Source: Episyrphus balteatus (Eukaryota > Arthropoda > Insecta > Diptera > Syrphidae). From it: DNA of 64,000 nt. A model generated the notes under the pieces. That model was given only the letters and a program-made list of their open reading frames with translations. It was not told the DNA's origin and did not search any database. Each line of letters begins with the position of its first letter. The stretch's first letter is position 1. Of this stretch, positions 30,576-40,950 are shown in pieces. A program made the position numbers and the translations under genes. The DNA lies in assembly GCF_945859705.1 (NCBI RefSeq), contig NC_079134.1, forward strand, positions 88,489,664-88,553,663, in the 5' to 3' direction.

Positions 30576-31707
30576 ATATTTTTCTTAAACAAGGAAGAAT
30601 CGAAATGCCCCTATAATTTGCTGGTGGGCTTGGATCTCTTTTTTTTTAAATTGGACAAATTTGTGACATCAAAAATGAATGAGGTATTTCTTCTTTTTCA
30701 AGAAGCTTATTAAAAAAATCAAGAAGAAGATTTAGGAAAGACCGGGATGAGTTTTTATAAAATTCAGCTGGGATTCCATCTAGCCCGGCTGCCTTGTTGT
30801 TTTTCATGTTTTTAAGGGTTGCTTGCAATTCATTTATTGTAATAGGGTCGTCTAGGTCTGAAATCGTGATTGAGGGTAAAGCATATTGAAATAGTTGTGA
30901 GTTTGTTGACGCGTTAAGAAGTTCCATGAAATGGTTTGCTAGTAACTCTACATTTATTGTAGTTGTTGAAACATTTTTAATACCACCTAACAATCTCACT
31001 TTAAACCAAAATGATTTTGAGTTCTTACATTTTGATAAACTTACTGCTAAACCAGCCATAAAAGTTTTTTGCTTATTTTTGCATACTCTCGTATACGTTT
31101 TATTTGCATCTAGGTAGAGCGATTTAAAGAAATTAGACTTTGTTTTCCTAAAAATTTTAAGCATTGCAAACGATTTTTTTCTGAGTTTTGTGCATTCCCA
31201 GTCATACCACTCAGCAGTAAAATTTTGTTTCGTATTGGGTGGCATGGCTGAACTCTTAATAACTTCTACTATTTCGACATCCGACTGCTCATAAGACCAG
31301 GATACATGGCTTGATAGACTATTTACTTGCGCATCGAGTCTTCGCTTATACATTACTACCTGACTATCAACCCATTTATATTTTCTGGCTGGTTCGCTCA
31401 GCGTAGAATCGAAGTTTTGAAAATTCATAAATGTCACTATTGGAAGGTGGGCTGAATATCTTGCAGTTTGTACCTCAAAATCCTCTATAACAGTAAGCCA
31501 ATCGCCTCTAGCCAAACAGTAATCTATCATAGAACAACCCTGAACAGTAATAAATGTTAATTCACCTTTGCTATCTCTTTTAGAAATTCTATTTACAACC
31601 ATTAAACCGAAGTCCTCCACCAACTCCATTAAACGCCTGCCACAACTATTTACAATTACGTCCGAAGACCTTCTCAAACTATCAAATGCGTGTGCTGTGT
31701 TGTTCAT
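30576..31707 (-). pseudogene. non-LTR-B: endonuclease end, linker and RT N-terminus
   Basis: The minus-strand frame 31707-30646 contains GELTFITVQGCSMIDYCLAR and YSAHLPIVTF (the end of the endonuclease; the usual SDH is SAH here). A long helical linker with TAEWYDWECTKLRKKSFAML follows, and then the RT start NNKAAGLDGIPAEFYKNSS and EEIPHSFLMSQICPI. The next residues (RDPSPPANYRGISILPCLRK, one frameshift) reach the Gypsy-1 insertion at 30576 and continue at 24495. The S-A-H replacement of the catalytic aspartate probably abolishes nicking. Confidence 0.85.
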
Positions 31708-32165
31708 CAGAGAAGCTGGATTTTGAAATTCACCGATCTAGCATTTAAATCGCCTAGTATTAAAATGTTCTTAAAATCAATTTCACTTAAAAAGGATTGC
31801 AGTTCATTGAAATCGTTATTCCAATTAGTACAAATTAAATAGGTTGGAAGAATGTAATATTGTTCATGCCTGTGATTTAACATTATAACAGTCTTTCTCC
31901 CTAGAGATTTAATACTAACACTACTTTTTAAACTACATCGTGCTGCTATCAAATAACCTCCACTTGCTCTACCAAAAATACTAATGCGAGTGGCGGGAAT
32001 AAATTTAACAAAAAAATCTTTGAAAAATTTAGCGAATTGTGTTTCCTGACCATCTTCGAGAAAAGTCTCTAACAGAATAACTATACAAAATTTAATATAA
32101 ACCTTAAAACATCTGGAATTGTTAATTTGTTTTTAAGGCCAGATACATTATAACTTAAAATTTTT
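31707..32165 (-). pseudogene. non-LTR-B endonuclease, N-terminal half
   Basis: On the minus strand LSYNVSGLKNKLTIPDVL (about 32160-32105) matches the N-terminal asparagine block of APE-type endonucleases. LLETFLEDGQE follows (glutamate block, about 32070), and the frame 31952-31707 has NHRHEQYYILPTYLICTNW and KNILILGDLNARSVNF (GDLNAR, catalytic). Two frameshifts/stops separate the pieces. Confidence 0.75.
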
Positions 32166-32199
32166 ATATTTAAAATTACTTGGCAGACGGCAACACTAT

Positions 32200-32901
32200 C
32201 CTACAATTGATGATGATGACTCCGCTGTACACTGCATCCAGGCTGTTGATGTTGACTGTATGGTGGCGCTGCTATCGCATAGGATCCTTTATTATTGTTG
32301 TAGCTGTCAAAAAATCGTAGGCCACTATCTCCAAATGTGTTTTTGACAAACGAATATTCCTCCGCATTGTTTACAATCAATCCTCGTGCAAAGTTGAAAG
32401 AAAACGCGAAGTTATTGATGTGAAGTTTTACTCCTCTTATTAAAATTTTCGCACTTGGTGTTATGGCGAGTAGATTACTTTTGATGTCGTAGAGTGATTT
32501 CCTTTTTTGGCGTGTGATTAGAAACTGTTCACGATGAATCACAATTCCAGAATTTTTTAGTGTTGGAGTTGCGTCTATAACTTTATCGGAAGTAATGCAC
32601 TTTCTTGAAGATGGAGAAGACCCATGCAAGTTTGTTTTGGGTAATCAACTTTATTGGTCTTCCCTTCTGCCGGAAAATGCACCACAACAGTATTTTCGTT
32701 GTTTTTACGTCTGAGGATATCCAGTTGACGTTCTAACAGATGGCAGTAGTTTTGCAGTTACTCGTTGCACAAGATGTTCATTGTGTGCTTTAAGTGACTG
32801 CATTTGAGATGCAATTGCTTGAACATCATCTTAAAATTTGCCACTTCTTCAAATTTGGGGTTAACACATTCGTTAATGCAATCGAACAACATTACTTTTA
32901 A
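32200..32901 (-). pseudogene. non-LTR-B ORF1
   Basis: On the minus strand a frame from 32629 to 32201 ends in an asparagine-, serine- and histidine-rich tail. Upstream, 32900-32640, in-frame pieces contain MLFDCINECVNPKFEEVANF, a possible short coiled coil, and RRKNNENTVVVHFPAEGRPI. One stop and one frameshift break it. The reading crosses the piggyBac to 34469-34545 (MAVGNMSIDQLK). ORF1 probably coats the RNA; no zinc knuckle is visible. It is assigned by position before the endonuclease. Confidence 0.6.
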
Positions 32902-34468
32902 CCCTCTAGTGCCTTATTTTTGTATTTGGATGAAAAAAACATAATAGACTAATATTCCCACAAGAAGACCGAATCTGAAGTCAGTTTTTCAATTTGATGA
33001 AGTTTACACCTTTTACAGGTAAAAGAACACTGACCGCCTTGAGGCGGGCTAAGGGCATTAGAAGAAAAAAAGTGTACAGGTGTTTCTAGAAAGAAATAAT
33101 AATTTATTCGATAAATTGGATGAACAAAATAAAAACAAATGTATATAGAGTAACTAACTACTACGAGTATATACATGAGTATTGTTAGTATGGCATGTTG
33201 TTGGATTAACGTTGATGGAAGGAAATGAAACACGACTTTGTGGTGGAATTGCAGAGATTCAGGTTGAATTTGGTGCAATATGCTTGTGTTTCGGACTTAT
33301 ATCCTGCATATTTACACGTTTTATTGCCAGTGCGTTAGTGAATTGCACCCCAGTGGCCTATGTTATCGTAGCGAACTTCATCCGTCAGAATATAAGCTTT
33401 CCTTAGCTTCGTTGTCAATGGACTAGGTGATGACGTCAAACGGCTTTTTTGTTTTCAAAAACACAAAAGCCTTGGTACCCCATTTATGAGGTTTGGCTGG
33501 GATATACTGACGAGTTGGGTTCCCACCCATTTCCGTACCGCACATTTGCTCGTCAACGCAAAGACAATGGAGCATCGGAACGGAACCAAAGCGTTCGTTG
33601 AAATGAATCACAAGTGGTCGCACTTTACGCAATTTATCTTGTTGAGGTTCAGGTTGATTGCTGGGATTCATTGTCATTGTCATTGTCATTGAAGTGCAAG
33701 AAATGACGCATTTGTTCAAATCTCATGCAAGTCATTGCCATTCGTATTGACTCAAAAGCATATCTGCCCCAATAAGAACGTACATTAGGGTAGCGATAGA
33801 CGGACATAAAGCAAAAATTCCAAAAAAATTTTGAACTTCTTGTTTATCAGTTACAAGTCGACAATCTTTCGCAACGGAAAACTATTGCGTTTACGTGCAA
33901 CTGTATATTTTTTTCCACAAAATTGTCAAAATAGAGTTCATAAAATTTGCAATTTCAACATCTGTCATGATCGAAAAATCTCGTAAACTTCTTCTTTGCG
34001 CCATTGTAAAAAAACAGGTAAAAGCACAAAATCAATACTGGACTAAATAAAAAAAAATTGTGCGCAAATGCCTTTGCCCGCCTCTAGACGGGCACGGAAA
34101 AATTTAATTATTTTATAGACCAATCATTCAAAATCTAAAATTTCATTCACAATTTGATAGATAACACTTTTATCAACTCAATGTTATTTTTTTTTAAATC
34201 GATCCTACAAAATTTACTATTTTTTTTCTATTTTCAAAAACTGTGTTTAGCAAAAAAAATTTATTCACGTGATTTCACACCTTATTTTGACATTGATCTC
34301 ATCTTTCTCGCGAAGGTAACGAGCTACAACTACTAAACAAAGACTCATGTTTAGATCACCTTCTTGACTATAAAATAAATTGGGAGTTTTAAGGAAAAAA
34401 ATATTCTGTTAAGAATTTTAACTGACAAATCGATACCCCGCCTAAAGGCGGGCGGAGGCATTAGAGGG
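32902..34468 (-). mobile_element. piggyBac element in non-LTR-B ORF1
   Basis: TTAA at 32898-32901 and 34469-34472 flanks inverted ends CCCTCTAGTGCC / GGCATTAGAGGG. Excision leaves one TTAA and rejoins ORF1 (SIDQLKVMLFD). The interior holds a broken piggyBac transposase on the minus strand and two internal copies of the subterminal motif (33034-33060 and about 34068-34098). Confidence 0.9.
33180..34010 (-). pseudogene. piggyBac transposase, broken
   Basis: On the minus strand an N-terminal piece MAQRRSLRDFSIMTDVEIA (from 34004) is followed, after frameshifts, by FFGIFALCPSIATLMYVLIG. The frame 33719-33423 has QDKLRKVRPLVIHFNERFGS, VDEQMCGTEMGGNPTRQYIP and AKPHKWGTKAFV, the catalytic-core pattern of PGBD/DDE_Tnp_1_7 transposases including the aspartate in VDEQ. 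A ~24-bp TCATTG expansion (33668-33691) adds MTMTMTM. The C-terminal cysteine-rich end is only weakly visible (CSFTCKRCK, about 33030). Truncated and frameshifted. Confidence 0.8.
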
Positions 34469-34760
34469 TTAATTGATCGATGGACATATTTCCAACTGCC
34501 ATATTATTATTATTTTTTTCGATGGAAACTTTTTTTGAGTGAGTTGAATTTTCTGGGGAGTTTTCTTTCTCTACCTCGCTTTAGCGGCATATGCAATTTT
34601 TTTAACGGTGCACTGCTGAGTATGCCGCCGGGAAAAATTAAGAATTTGGTGACTTAAATGTGCAATTGGACAAAATAAAGACGTGTATTCTCCGCAAATT
34701 AAGTTCAATTAACGATTTCAAAAGTTTTTAGAGTAAATTAGACTGTTTTAAAAGTATAAA
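34469..34760 (-). pseudogene. non-LTR-B ORF1 start and 5' region
   Basis: On the minus strand the frame KKVSIEKNNNNMAVGNMSID leads into ORF1 past the TTAA. An upstream in-frame TAA makes the ATG of MAVGNM the likely start. The rest up to about 34760 is probably the 5' UTR, but the true 5' end is not defined. Confidence 0.45.
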
Positions 34761-34812
34761 TTAATTAAAAAAGAGGACCGCACAGAACTCTGACTTTCTC
34801 AGTTAATGACAG

Positions 34813-35240
34813 ATGTCATTAGATGCTCACTGTGCCAGTGAGCAATATACCGAGGTCTTCACCGAATACAAACAACCAATGGTGGACCACTTGAACTTGT
34901 ACAAGCTTAACAAGCAAGCTCCGTTCCAGCTTAAGAAGCATCTACAACAAAACTTCTTCCGATACGGATTGGAAATCACAAACATTTTTCCAACGACCTC
35001 AATATTGGAAAAAAGAGTATAGAAGAGCTGGAAAAAGGTTGGAACCAACTGAATGTAGAACGTAAAGCGGCAGATCAAGATTGGGAGTTATCACTACACC
35101 CTTACTCCATAATGTCGATGGTCACTTTAGGATCAGTTGCTGTCATTGTCATTTATCTAGTCCGTTGTTTTCGATCCAGATCAAAAATTCATACACACCA
35201 CCAGAACAAAAATACCATCACTAACAAGTCTACTCCGTGA
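34813..35240 (+). pseudogene. envelope-like C-terminal remnant of a gypsy-type element
   Basis: Two frames joined by a frameshift near 35015 encode a charged helical stretch followed by one strongly hydrophobic segment (about 35108-35165) and a short basic tail, ending at a stop near 35238. A single-pass membrane anchor with a short cytoplasmic tail, located just before a PPT and LTR, is where errantivirus-like gypsy elements carry env. Homology was not recognised directly; the call rests on position and the membrane segment. It is frameshifted and lacks all N-terminal parts. Confidence 0.4.
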
Positions 35241-35344
35241 ACTGAATATTAACCAAACACCAAAGAAACGTGCTCCTGCAACACCGTTGGCCCAAACAAA
35301 CAACAATACAGCAGTCTTCAGTATCACCTCTGCCCGGATGTAAG

Positions 35345-35871
35345 AGCTTAAACAAACTTTTATAAAAAAAAAAAAAAATCAACAAACAAAATACTAATTA
35401 ATTTATTAATTCCTTAATCATTTATAAATAATATTTTGTGTTAATATATAATATATATAATATACAATAAATAATAATTAATTATTAAAAAAAAAAAATA
35501 TAAACAAATATAGCAATAAAAAATAAATATACAGAAAATTTTATTTATTTCTTTATTTAATTATATTTTGTGTTAAAAAAATAATAATAATTAATTTCTT
35601 TGTTAAATAATATTTTGTTAAAAAAAATGTATTAATTTCTTGATTTAATAATATTTTTATAATAATAATAGTTAATTTCTTAATTATGTATACGTAAAAA
35701 ATAATAATATTTTGTACAAAACAAAACAAATATATATTATTTTATTAATTTTTTTAAATTTAAATAGTCGAAATACAATTTAAATATCAAATAAAAAAAA
35801 CTGTTAGATTTAAGTACTTACAATTAGATAAAGAAAAATAAACCAGTTCTGGAGATCTGGCTTGAACTTCG
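35345..35871. other. very AT-rich non-coding stretch before an LTR
   Basis: No gene. Irregular TAATAATA / TATTTTGT words recur, consistent with the non-coding 3' region of an LTR element. Confidence 0.5.
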
Positions 35872-35884
35872 GAAGGGGGAGCAA
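35872..35884 (+). promoter_or_regulatory. polypurine tract before the chimeric LTR
   Basis: GGAAGGGGGAGCA lies immediately before TGTTATGC, the likely start of an LTR. Confidence 0.6.
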
Positions 35885-36311
35885 TGTTATGCTGATCCGC
35901 TCCACTTTAATTAAATAATGAATAACAGCAACTTTGTGTCACACTTAATGTGACGCAACGCTCAGTGGGTCAAGCCAACTTCCGGAATGCAACACAGCAG
36001 GTCAAAGCTGAATAATGCATTTTGGAAGTTAATTAAGTTCCAGGTTGGTCTTTAGAACTCGAGTTGAGTTTTAATTAAACCACCAACCGCGACTGTTCAT
36101 TTATTTTTATTTATAACAAGGGTACAGTACAAAGTGAAATAAAGTGCTGGAAATCGCTAGTAGTAAATTAAGTGATTTTAGAGTGTTTGTTTGATGAAAT
36201 AATAAAAGCAAATTGAGTTGAAATAAAGTGTGCTCTTATTTGAACGGAAAGATAAGTTTAAATTAAATAATCGAAATAAGTTTTATTGTGAACCCAGAAT
36301 AAAACATTACA
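35885..36311 (+). repeat. single LTR with a foreign U3 and Gypsy-1-like R/U5
   Basis: It runs TGTTATGC...CATTACA, 427 bp. The first ~237 bp (35885-36121) show no similarity to the Gypsy-1 LTR. From GTACAGTACAAAGTGAAATA (36122) onward it closely follows the last ~190 bp of the Gypsy-1 LTR. It has a PPT on its left (3'-LTR context) and a tRNA-Leu PBS plus gag on its right (5'-LTR context), so it is shared by two tandem units. U3 contains the palindrome GTCACACTTAATGTGAC (35938-35954). Confidence 0.65.
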
Positions 36312-36312
36312 T

Positions 36313-36330
36313 TGGTGTCAGAAGTGGGAT
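36313..36330 (+). promoter_or_regulatory. Gypsy-1b primer binding site, tRNA-Leu type
   Basis: TGGTGTCAGAAGTGGGAT, a better match to a tRNA-Leu 3' end complement than the Gypsy-1 version. Confidence 0.75.
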
Positions 36331-36458
36331 AAAACTCATTTATTTGTGCGTATTAGATAATTTCGAGAAAAAAAATGAAGTGCGCGTGTGTTTTAACAAT
36401 AAACAAAGTGTAAAACATTTTGAGATAAGTAAAAGTGCTCGCGTTTTAGAAAGTTAAA

Positions 36459-36744
36459 ATGGGTAAAACATTAAATCAGTTAAGTTTGACTGATCTTAAG
36501 GCGGAATTAACTAAGTGAGGTCTTCCTAAAAACTAGGATACATTTCAATTCGAAATGGTAGAAGAACACGTAAGTACCAGTTCCGATACGTCATCCATGA
36601 TGGCTGTTCTCCTCGCAAAATTTGAAGAACAAATGGAATAACAACGCACAGAGCAAAATAAGAATCTTCTCGAACAAATGGAGAAACAACGTACCGAGCA
36701 AAAGAGTGAACAACAGAATCTTCTCGAAAAAATGGAGAAACATC
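36459..36744 (+). pseudogene. gag: Gypsy-1b gag N-part
   Basis: The same start as Gypsy-1 (MGKTLNQLSLTDLKAELTK) ends at a TGA. A deletion then joins the SAP-like domain to FQFEMVEEHVSTSSDTSS, followed by coiled-coil repeats (EQNKNLLEQMEKQRTEQKSE) with one TAA. It is interrupted by non-LTR-D after MEKH and resumes RDEQKNLLQEQKNLLEGKL at 40951 in the same frame. Confidence 0.75.
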
Positions 36745-36981
36745 TAGAAGAATAAAGTTCGATGCTCGATAGTGATTAGACGCAGTTCATATCGTCTCCT
36801 GCAAAATTGATTAAAAATCGTGTGACAAGCATAAATCCTAAATTATTTGTGCAAGAATAATAAACTTTGTAAACTACCATTCGTTTAAGTTAAAATTCAG
36901 TTCTGAACTCATAAAACTTCACGAAATCGGTATTCAAATATTTTCTCGCACATATATCTGTATTAATTTCACAATCACACG

Positions 36982-37800
36982 ATGTTAAATTCTAATTCTG
37001 CTCGCCCTCTTCACCCATATCCAACTCCTACTCAAACCGTCAAACTTGCATCATCCCCTAAATCGAATTCGCCTAAAATCGTGTCGAATAATAGCTCAAC
37101 GTTACCTGACCATCAAATCAGAAATGGTTAGAACAGCAGCAAAAAACCGATTACACAAAAATATTCCGTAAGCTCCACTCGTTCACCCGCTAACTTACTA
37201 AGCCCCTCCACTCAAACTAATTCACATGCTCCACCACCATCTTGCAATTCAATTGCCTCAAAACATATATGCGTTTCTTTAGAAGTACTCTATGATGAAC
37301 TTAAACAACAAACCGAATCCTTAGCAGCTACCTTTAGGGCGGAGGTGGAAAAAATTCGTAATGAGTTTTCTACAAAAATGCAAGAAATTGAAACTCAATT
37401 AACCGCAAACATAGACCGTACAAATTCAACAGTCAATGAGTTGTCCCAACGCACCACAGCAATGGAACTCAAATTAAATGACGAGATTTCTGCACTGCGA
37501 AACCGTTGTGAAGCGCTCGAAAGGAAGGAATATTTAACCGACGCAATAGTATTTGGCATTCCGAAACTTTCCGAGGAAAATGAAAGCTTAAACTCTTTAT
37601 ATAACAAGCTTTGCGATACCATCGAGGTTAGACCACCAACTATAAAAAAATCTTCCGCACTAAACAGCGACACAACAATGAGGAGCCACCTGTTATATTT
37701 AAGTTCTCTAATGTCACAGAGAGAAACTCTTTGCTAAAAGCACTTGCCGACTATCGTAAAAAGACTAAGCGTGCGATCTGTTTGCGGATTTGAATCTGAC
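36982..37800 (+). pseudogene. non-LTR-D ORF1
   Basis: The ATG at 36982 begins MLNSNSARPLHPYPTPTQTV, a proline-, serine- and threonine-rich N-part, with a TAG at 37128. The next open block (to 37737) has a coiled coil (37330-37520; EVEKIRNEFSTKMQEIETQL) and then AIVFGIPKLSEENESL, the start of an RRM-like or CTD block typical of ORF1 proteins with a coiled coil. A frameshift near 37680 continues PPVIFKFSNVTERNSLLKAL to about 37790. It would bind the element RNA. Confidence 0.65.
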
Positions 37801-38243
37801 CAGTACGCAGTTTTGCAGCCATACGCATCTTAATATCGATTTCAAATGTCTGACAACTCTCATTTTGTGCTTTATACGGTTTTCGGTTGGTTAAATAACT
37901 TAAGTTTTCCACTTAATGTGTCTTACCTTTGTCAGTTTTTGTTAAAATGAATAACAATGGAGCTATTCAATAAAAACGATACCAATCTATTTTCCAAGAT
38001 GGCGGCTGTTCCCAACCTCCAATTATCCCAACAAATTGACTTTTATGATAAGGACAACTACCCGAACACATTCCATGGAAAAAATTTTGTCCCTCGAAAA
38101 ATGCGATTTCATGCTCATATTTTGACTAATTTCCCTGAGCTAAAGGTATATTTATTTTTTTTTATTTTCTCTATTTAATACACACATTGTTCCTATTTTC
38201 ATGTTTTTCCTTCTCCTATGTGCTTCTATAAACTTTACTGCTT

Positions 38244-39010
38244 TTGTGTATCATGATATCTAATGCTGATGATTCTACGAGAGACGACGTGAACATAAAT
38301 TTATTTAATATGATTCGGGTATTGAACTCACAGAAAAAAGGTATTCATGTTTGCCATATTAATGCGCAAAGCTTAAAACCTAAACTTGATGAATTTCAGC
38401 TGCTGTTCAAAAACTCGGGTGTAGATATTGTCTGCATTTCAGAATCGTGGTTTTATCCACATTTTCCAAATGCAGTATATAAAATTGATGGTTATGAACT
38501 TTTCAGAGCTGATAGAATCGGACGGGTGGGTGAAGGTGTTGCTGTATACATCCGTAATGGTTTGCGTGGTAGAATTATTACAAAATCAAACGCTAATAAC
38601 GACTATTTGTTTGTCAATATTAAAATAGGATTAGAAAGCTTGCTAATAGGAGTAATCTATAGACCGAATAAAAACGTAGATATTTCGCCTATCTTTGACG
38701 TTTTAGGACAAATATCATGCTCTGCACAAAACATCATAATTTGCGGATATCTTAATTGCAATCTACTCGATGTTCATGCTTTAGGGAAATTAATTGACAA
38801 TTTTAAGAGCTTCGACCTGACACCAGCTAATGTATTGACTGCTACTCATTTTGCATTTGATTCTGCTACACTTTTAGATGTGTTTTTTTTTTTTTTTGAA
38901 CCACCGAAATAAGATCCTACTTTACGATCAACTCCCAGCTTCGGGTTTTTCTAAACATGACTTGATCTACTTAACCTACGACATCCAATATAATGAATCC
39001 AGCCATGTTA
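38244..39010 (+). pseudogene. non-LTR-D ORF2, endonuclease domain
   Basis: This is an APE-type endonuclease. HVCHINAQSLKPKLDEF, DIVCISESWFYPHF (glutamate) and IGVIYRPNKNVDIS are intact. The usual GD(L/F)N motif reads GYLNCN, losing the catalytic aspartate. The final block SKHDLIYLTYDIQ (about 38948-38985) replaces SDHDL. A run of 15 T (38883-38897) shifts the frame before that block. The domain would make the first nick at the target; two altered residues suggest it is dead. Confidence 0.8.
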
Positions 39011-40100
39011 TCAGTTATAGGGATTTATGATAATTACCGAGTACTTCGAAATTCAGTTGTATCACATATAAAAGTTGCAAAGCAACGATATTATGAAAAG
39101 TTTCTTGATCCAGCAACACAATCTGGAAAAGTTCTATTGCAGAAGCTTCGTAAGTTGGGTGTTGGTAAACAAAAAAGCTGCGCATCTGCTGAAGTAGATT
39201 GCAATGTGCTTAATTCTCAGTTTTTGTCAATAGCATCCCAATCTCAACAAGATAACGACTGCTCACACTTCAACTTTCAAGCTGATGAAACTTATCAGGA
39301 CAGCAGCATAGAACCCTGTCAGTTCATTCGTTTAACAGATGTTGACGTAGTTGAGGCTTTGTTGTCAGTTAAGTCTGATGCCATAGGTTTGGATGAAATT
39401 AATCCCTTCCTCCTAAAATATATCACTCACATCTTCAATCAAATTTTAACAACGTGTGAATATCCTCTTTCGTGAAAAAGGGCTAAGATTATTCCGATAC
39501 CAAAATCTCAATCTCAAATTAACTCTGAATTTTGACCTATAGCAATTTTGCCTTTTTTTATCTAAGGTTTTTGAGAAGTCTATATTGAAACAGATGCAAG
39601 TTTACCTCAAAAGCAAAGCACTTTTAAGCCCAGCGCAATCTGGGTTAGAGCGCACAGAAGTTGTAAAACTGCCCTCTTGCTTGTTGTTGATGATATCCGC
39701 AAAAGCTTGGACAATAACTGCTCCTCTAACCTTATTAGACTTCTCCAAAGCCTTCTCTCTCCTCTGTAAAAAGCTGCTGCATACCTTTCGTTTTTCTCCC
39801 CTGGCAGTGAAACTAATAAGCTCATATCTAAATGGTCGCCTGCAATGCACGGCTGTAGGAAATAATATTTCGTCGTTGCTTGGCGTCCCGCAGGGATCCA
39901 TTCTTGGGCCGCTACTATTCACACTTTTTGTAAACGAGCTTCCTCAAGTCACTAAGTATTACACCGTCCATATGTTCCAACTTTATATTAATTTCAACTT
40001 AGACCGTGTTTGCAACGCTATCCAGAAAATTAATGCAGATTTAGAGATAATTCAACAGTGTCAAAGTCGAAAACCATATGCATATTTAAGCGAAAACTAG
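39010..40100 (+). pseudogene. non-LTR-D ORF2, reverse transcriptase
   Basis: Open pieces at 38993-39475 and 39585-40100, with stops at about 39473 and 39533, contain SVKSDAIGLDEINPFLLKYI, KIIPIPKSQSQ, LLDFSKAFSLL (motif A, shortened), GVPQGSILGPLLFTLFVNEL (motif B) and then HMFQLYINFN. The YADDV residues expected between HM and QLY are missing, a small in-frame loss of the catalytic motif. NADLEIIQQ continues the thumb. Frameshifts near 39560 and 39640 also break it. Confidence 0.85.
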
Positions 40101-40761
40101 ATACTTCACTTTTTTCGCCTATGAAACTTGGTCAGTCTTCTATAGAATATGTATCTAAAGTTCGTAACCTTGGAATTATCTTTAACGATTCTCTTACTTG
40201 AACTGATCATGTTTCGGCTACAATTGGCAAGGTCTACAGTGGTCTTCGACTTTTATGGTCCACGCAAAGTTCATTGCCTCTTAATACCAAAATGCTACTT
40301 GTAAAGTCTTTATTATTGCCAATCTTGTTATACGGATGCGAGATATTTTGCTGTGTCGACACTATTACTAGGAGGAAATTGAACGTTGTCTACAATAACC
40401 TGGCCAGATACATTTTCAAAAAACGCTTGTTTGATCATATATCAAACTTTTCCATGCAGATCATGGGCATTGGCTTTGACAACCTCATAAAGTTCAGAAC
40501 TCTAATACTTTTTTATAATATAAAGCAGACTAACCAACCTGACTATTTGACAAATAGTATTTGTACAGCAGATTAGATTTTGCAAGTTCGCAAAGAACAT
40601 CTACTTTTATTCTACCTCGTTTTTATTGTTTGCAATCGGAGCGCTCATTCTTCGTACACTCCGTCTCTTTATGGAACTCATTACCCCTTTCACTTAGGAG
40701 AAGTACAAACATGAGTAATTTTAAAAATAACCTTTTCATTCACTTGGCCAGTGATACATAA
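40100..40761 (+). pseudogene. non-LTR-D ORF2, thumb and C-terminal domain
   Basis: YVSKVRNLGIIFNDSLT (about 40145-40195), then two blocks: 40274-40576 with LNVVYNNLARYIFKKRLFDH and IGFDNLIKFRTLI, and 40561-40761 with FILPRFYCLQSERSFFVHSV and LWNSLPLSLRR. A TGA at 40200 and a stop near 40574 split them. This C-terminal domain is shared with non-LTR-A and non-LTR-C. The 3' UTR follows to 40943. Confidence 0.8.
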
Positions 40762-40950
40762 ATAGATCTTATTTATTTCTTTTTAAGCTCAAGCTTTTAT
40801 CAATTAATAATGTATTTTTAAACATAATATTTAATTTTAATTCCAAAAAAATATATATTGAACAACTGTAAAGCATTCACAATCTATAAGATTCTTCTTA
40901 ATGTGAAATCATTTTTTAATCAATAAATGTAAAATGTAATGTAAAACATC

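Larger units (their letters stand above)
21060..34760 (-). mobile_element. non-LTR-B: minus-strand non-LTR retrotransposon in five pieces
   Basis: Read from right to left, ORF1 (34545-34469, 32901-32200), endonuclease (32165-31050) and RT (31050-30576, 24495-24469, 23036-22727, 22021-21100) form one collinear element. It is interrupted by piggyBac (32902-34468), Gypsy-1 (24496-30575), a composite insertion (23042-24463) and a truncated non-LTR (22031-22717). At each junction the RT or ORF1 reading resumes after excision. Without the insertions it is about 3.5-4 kb. The 3' border near 21060 is approximate. Confidence 0.8.
36745..40943 (+). mobile_element. non-LTR-D: nearly full-length CR1-like element in Gypsy-1b gag
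   Basis: The 7-bp repeat AAACATC (36738-36744 and 40944-40950) flanks 4.2 kb with a 5' UTR, ORF1 (36982), ORF2 endonuclease (38244), RT and the RLWNSLP-type C-terminal domain. It ends in an AATGTAA-like repeat tail. Excision restores the gag coiled coil in frame. Despite its length it has several frameshifts and lost catalytic motifs. Confidence 0.9.
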
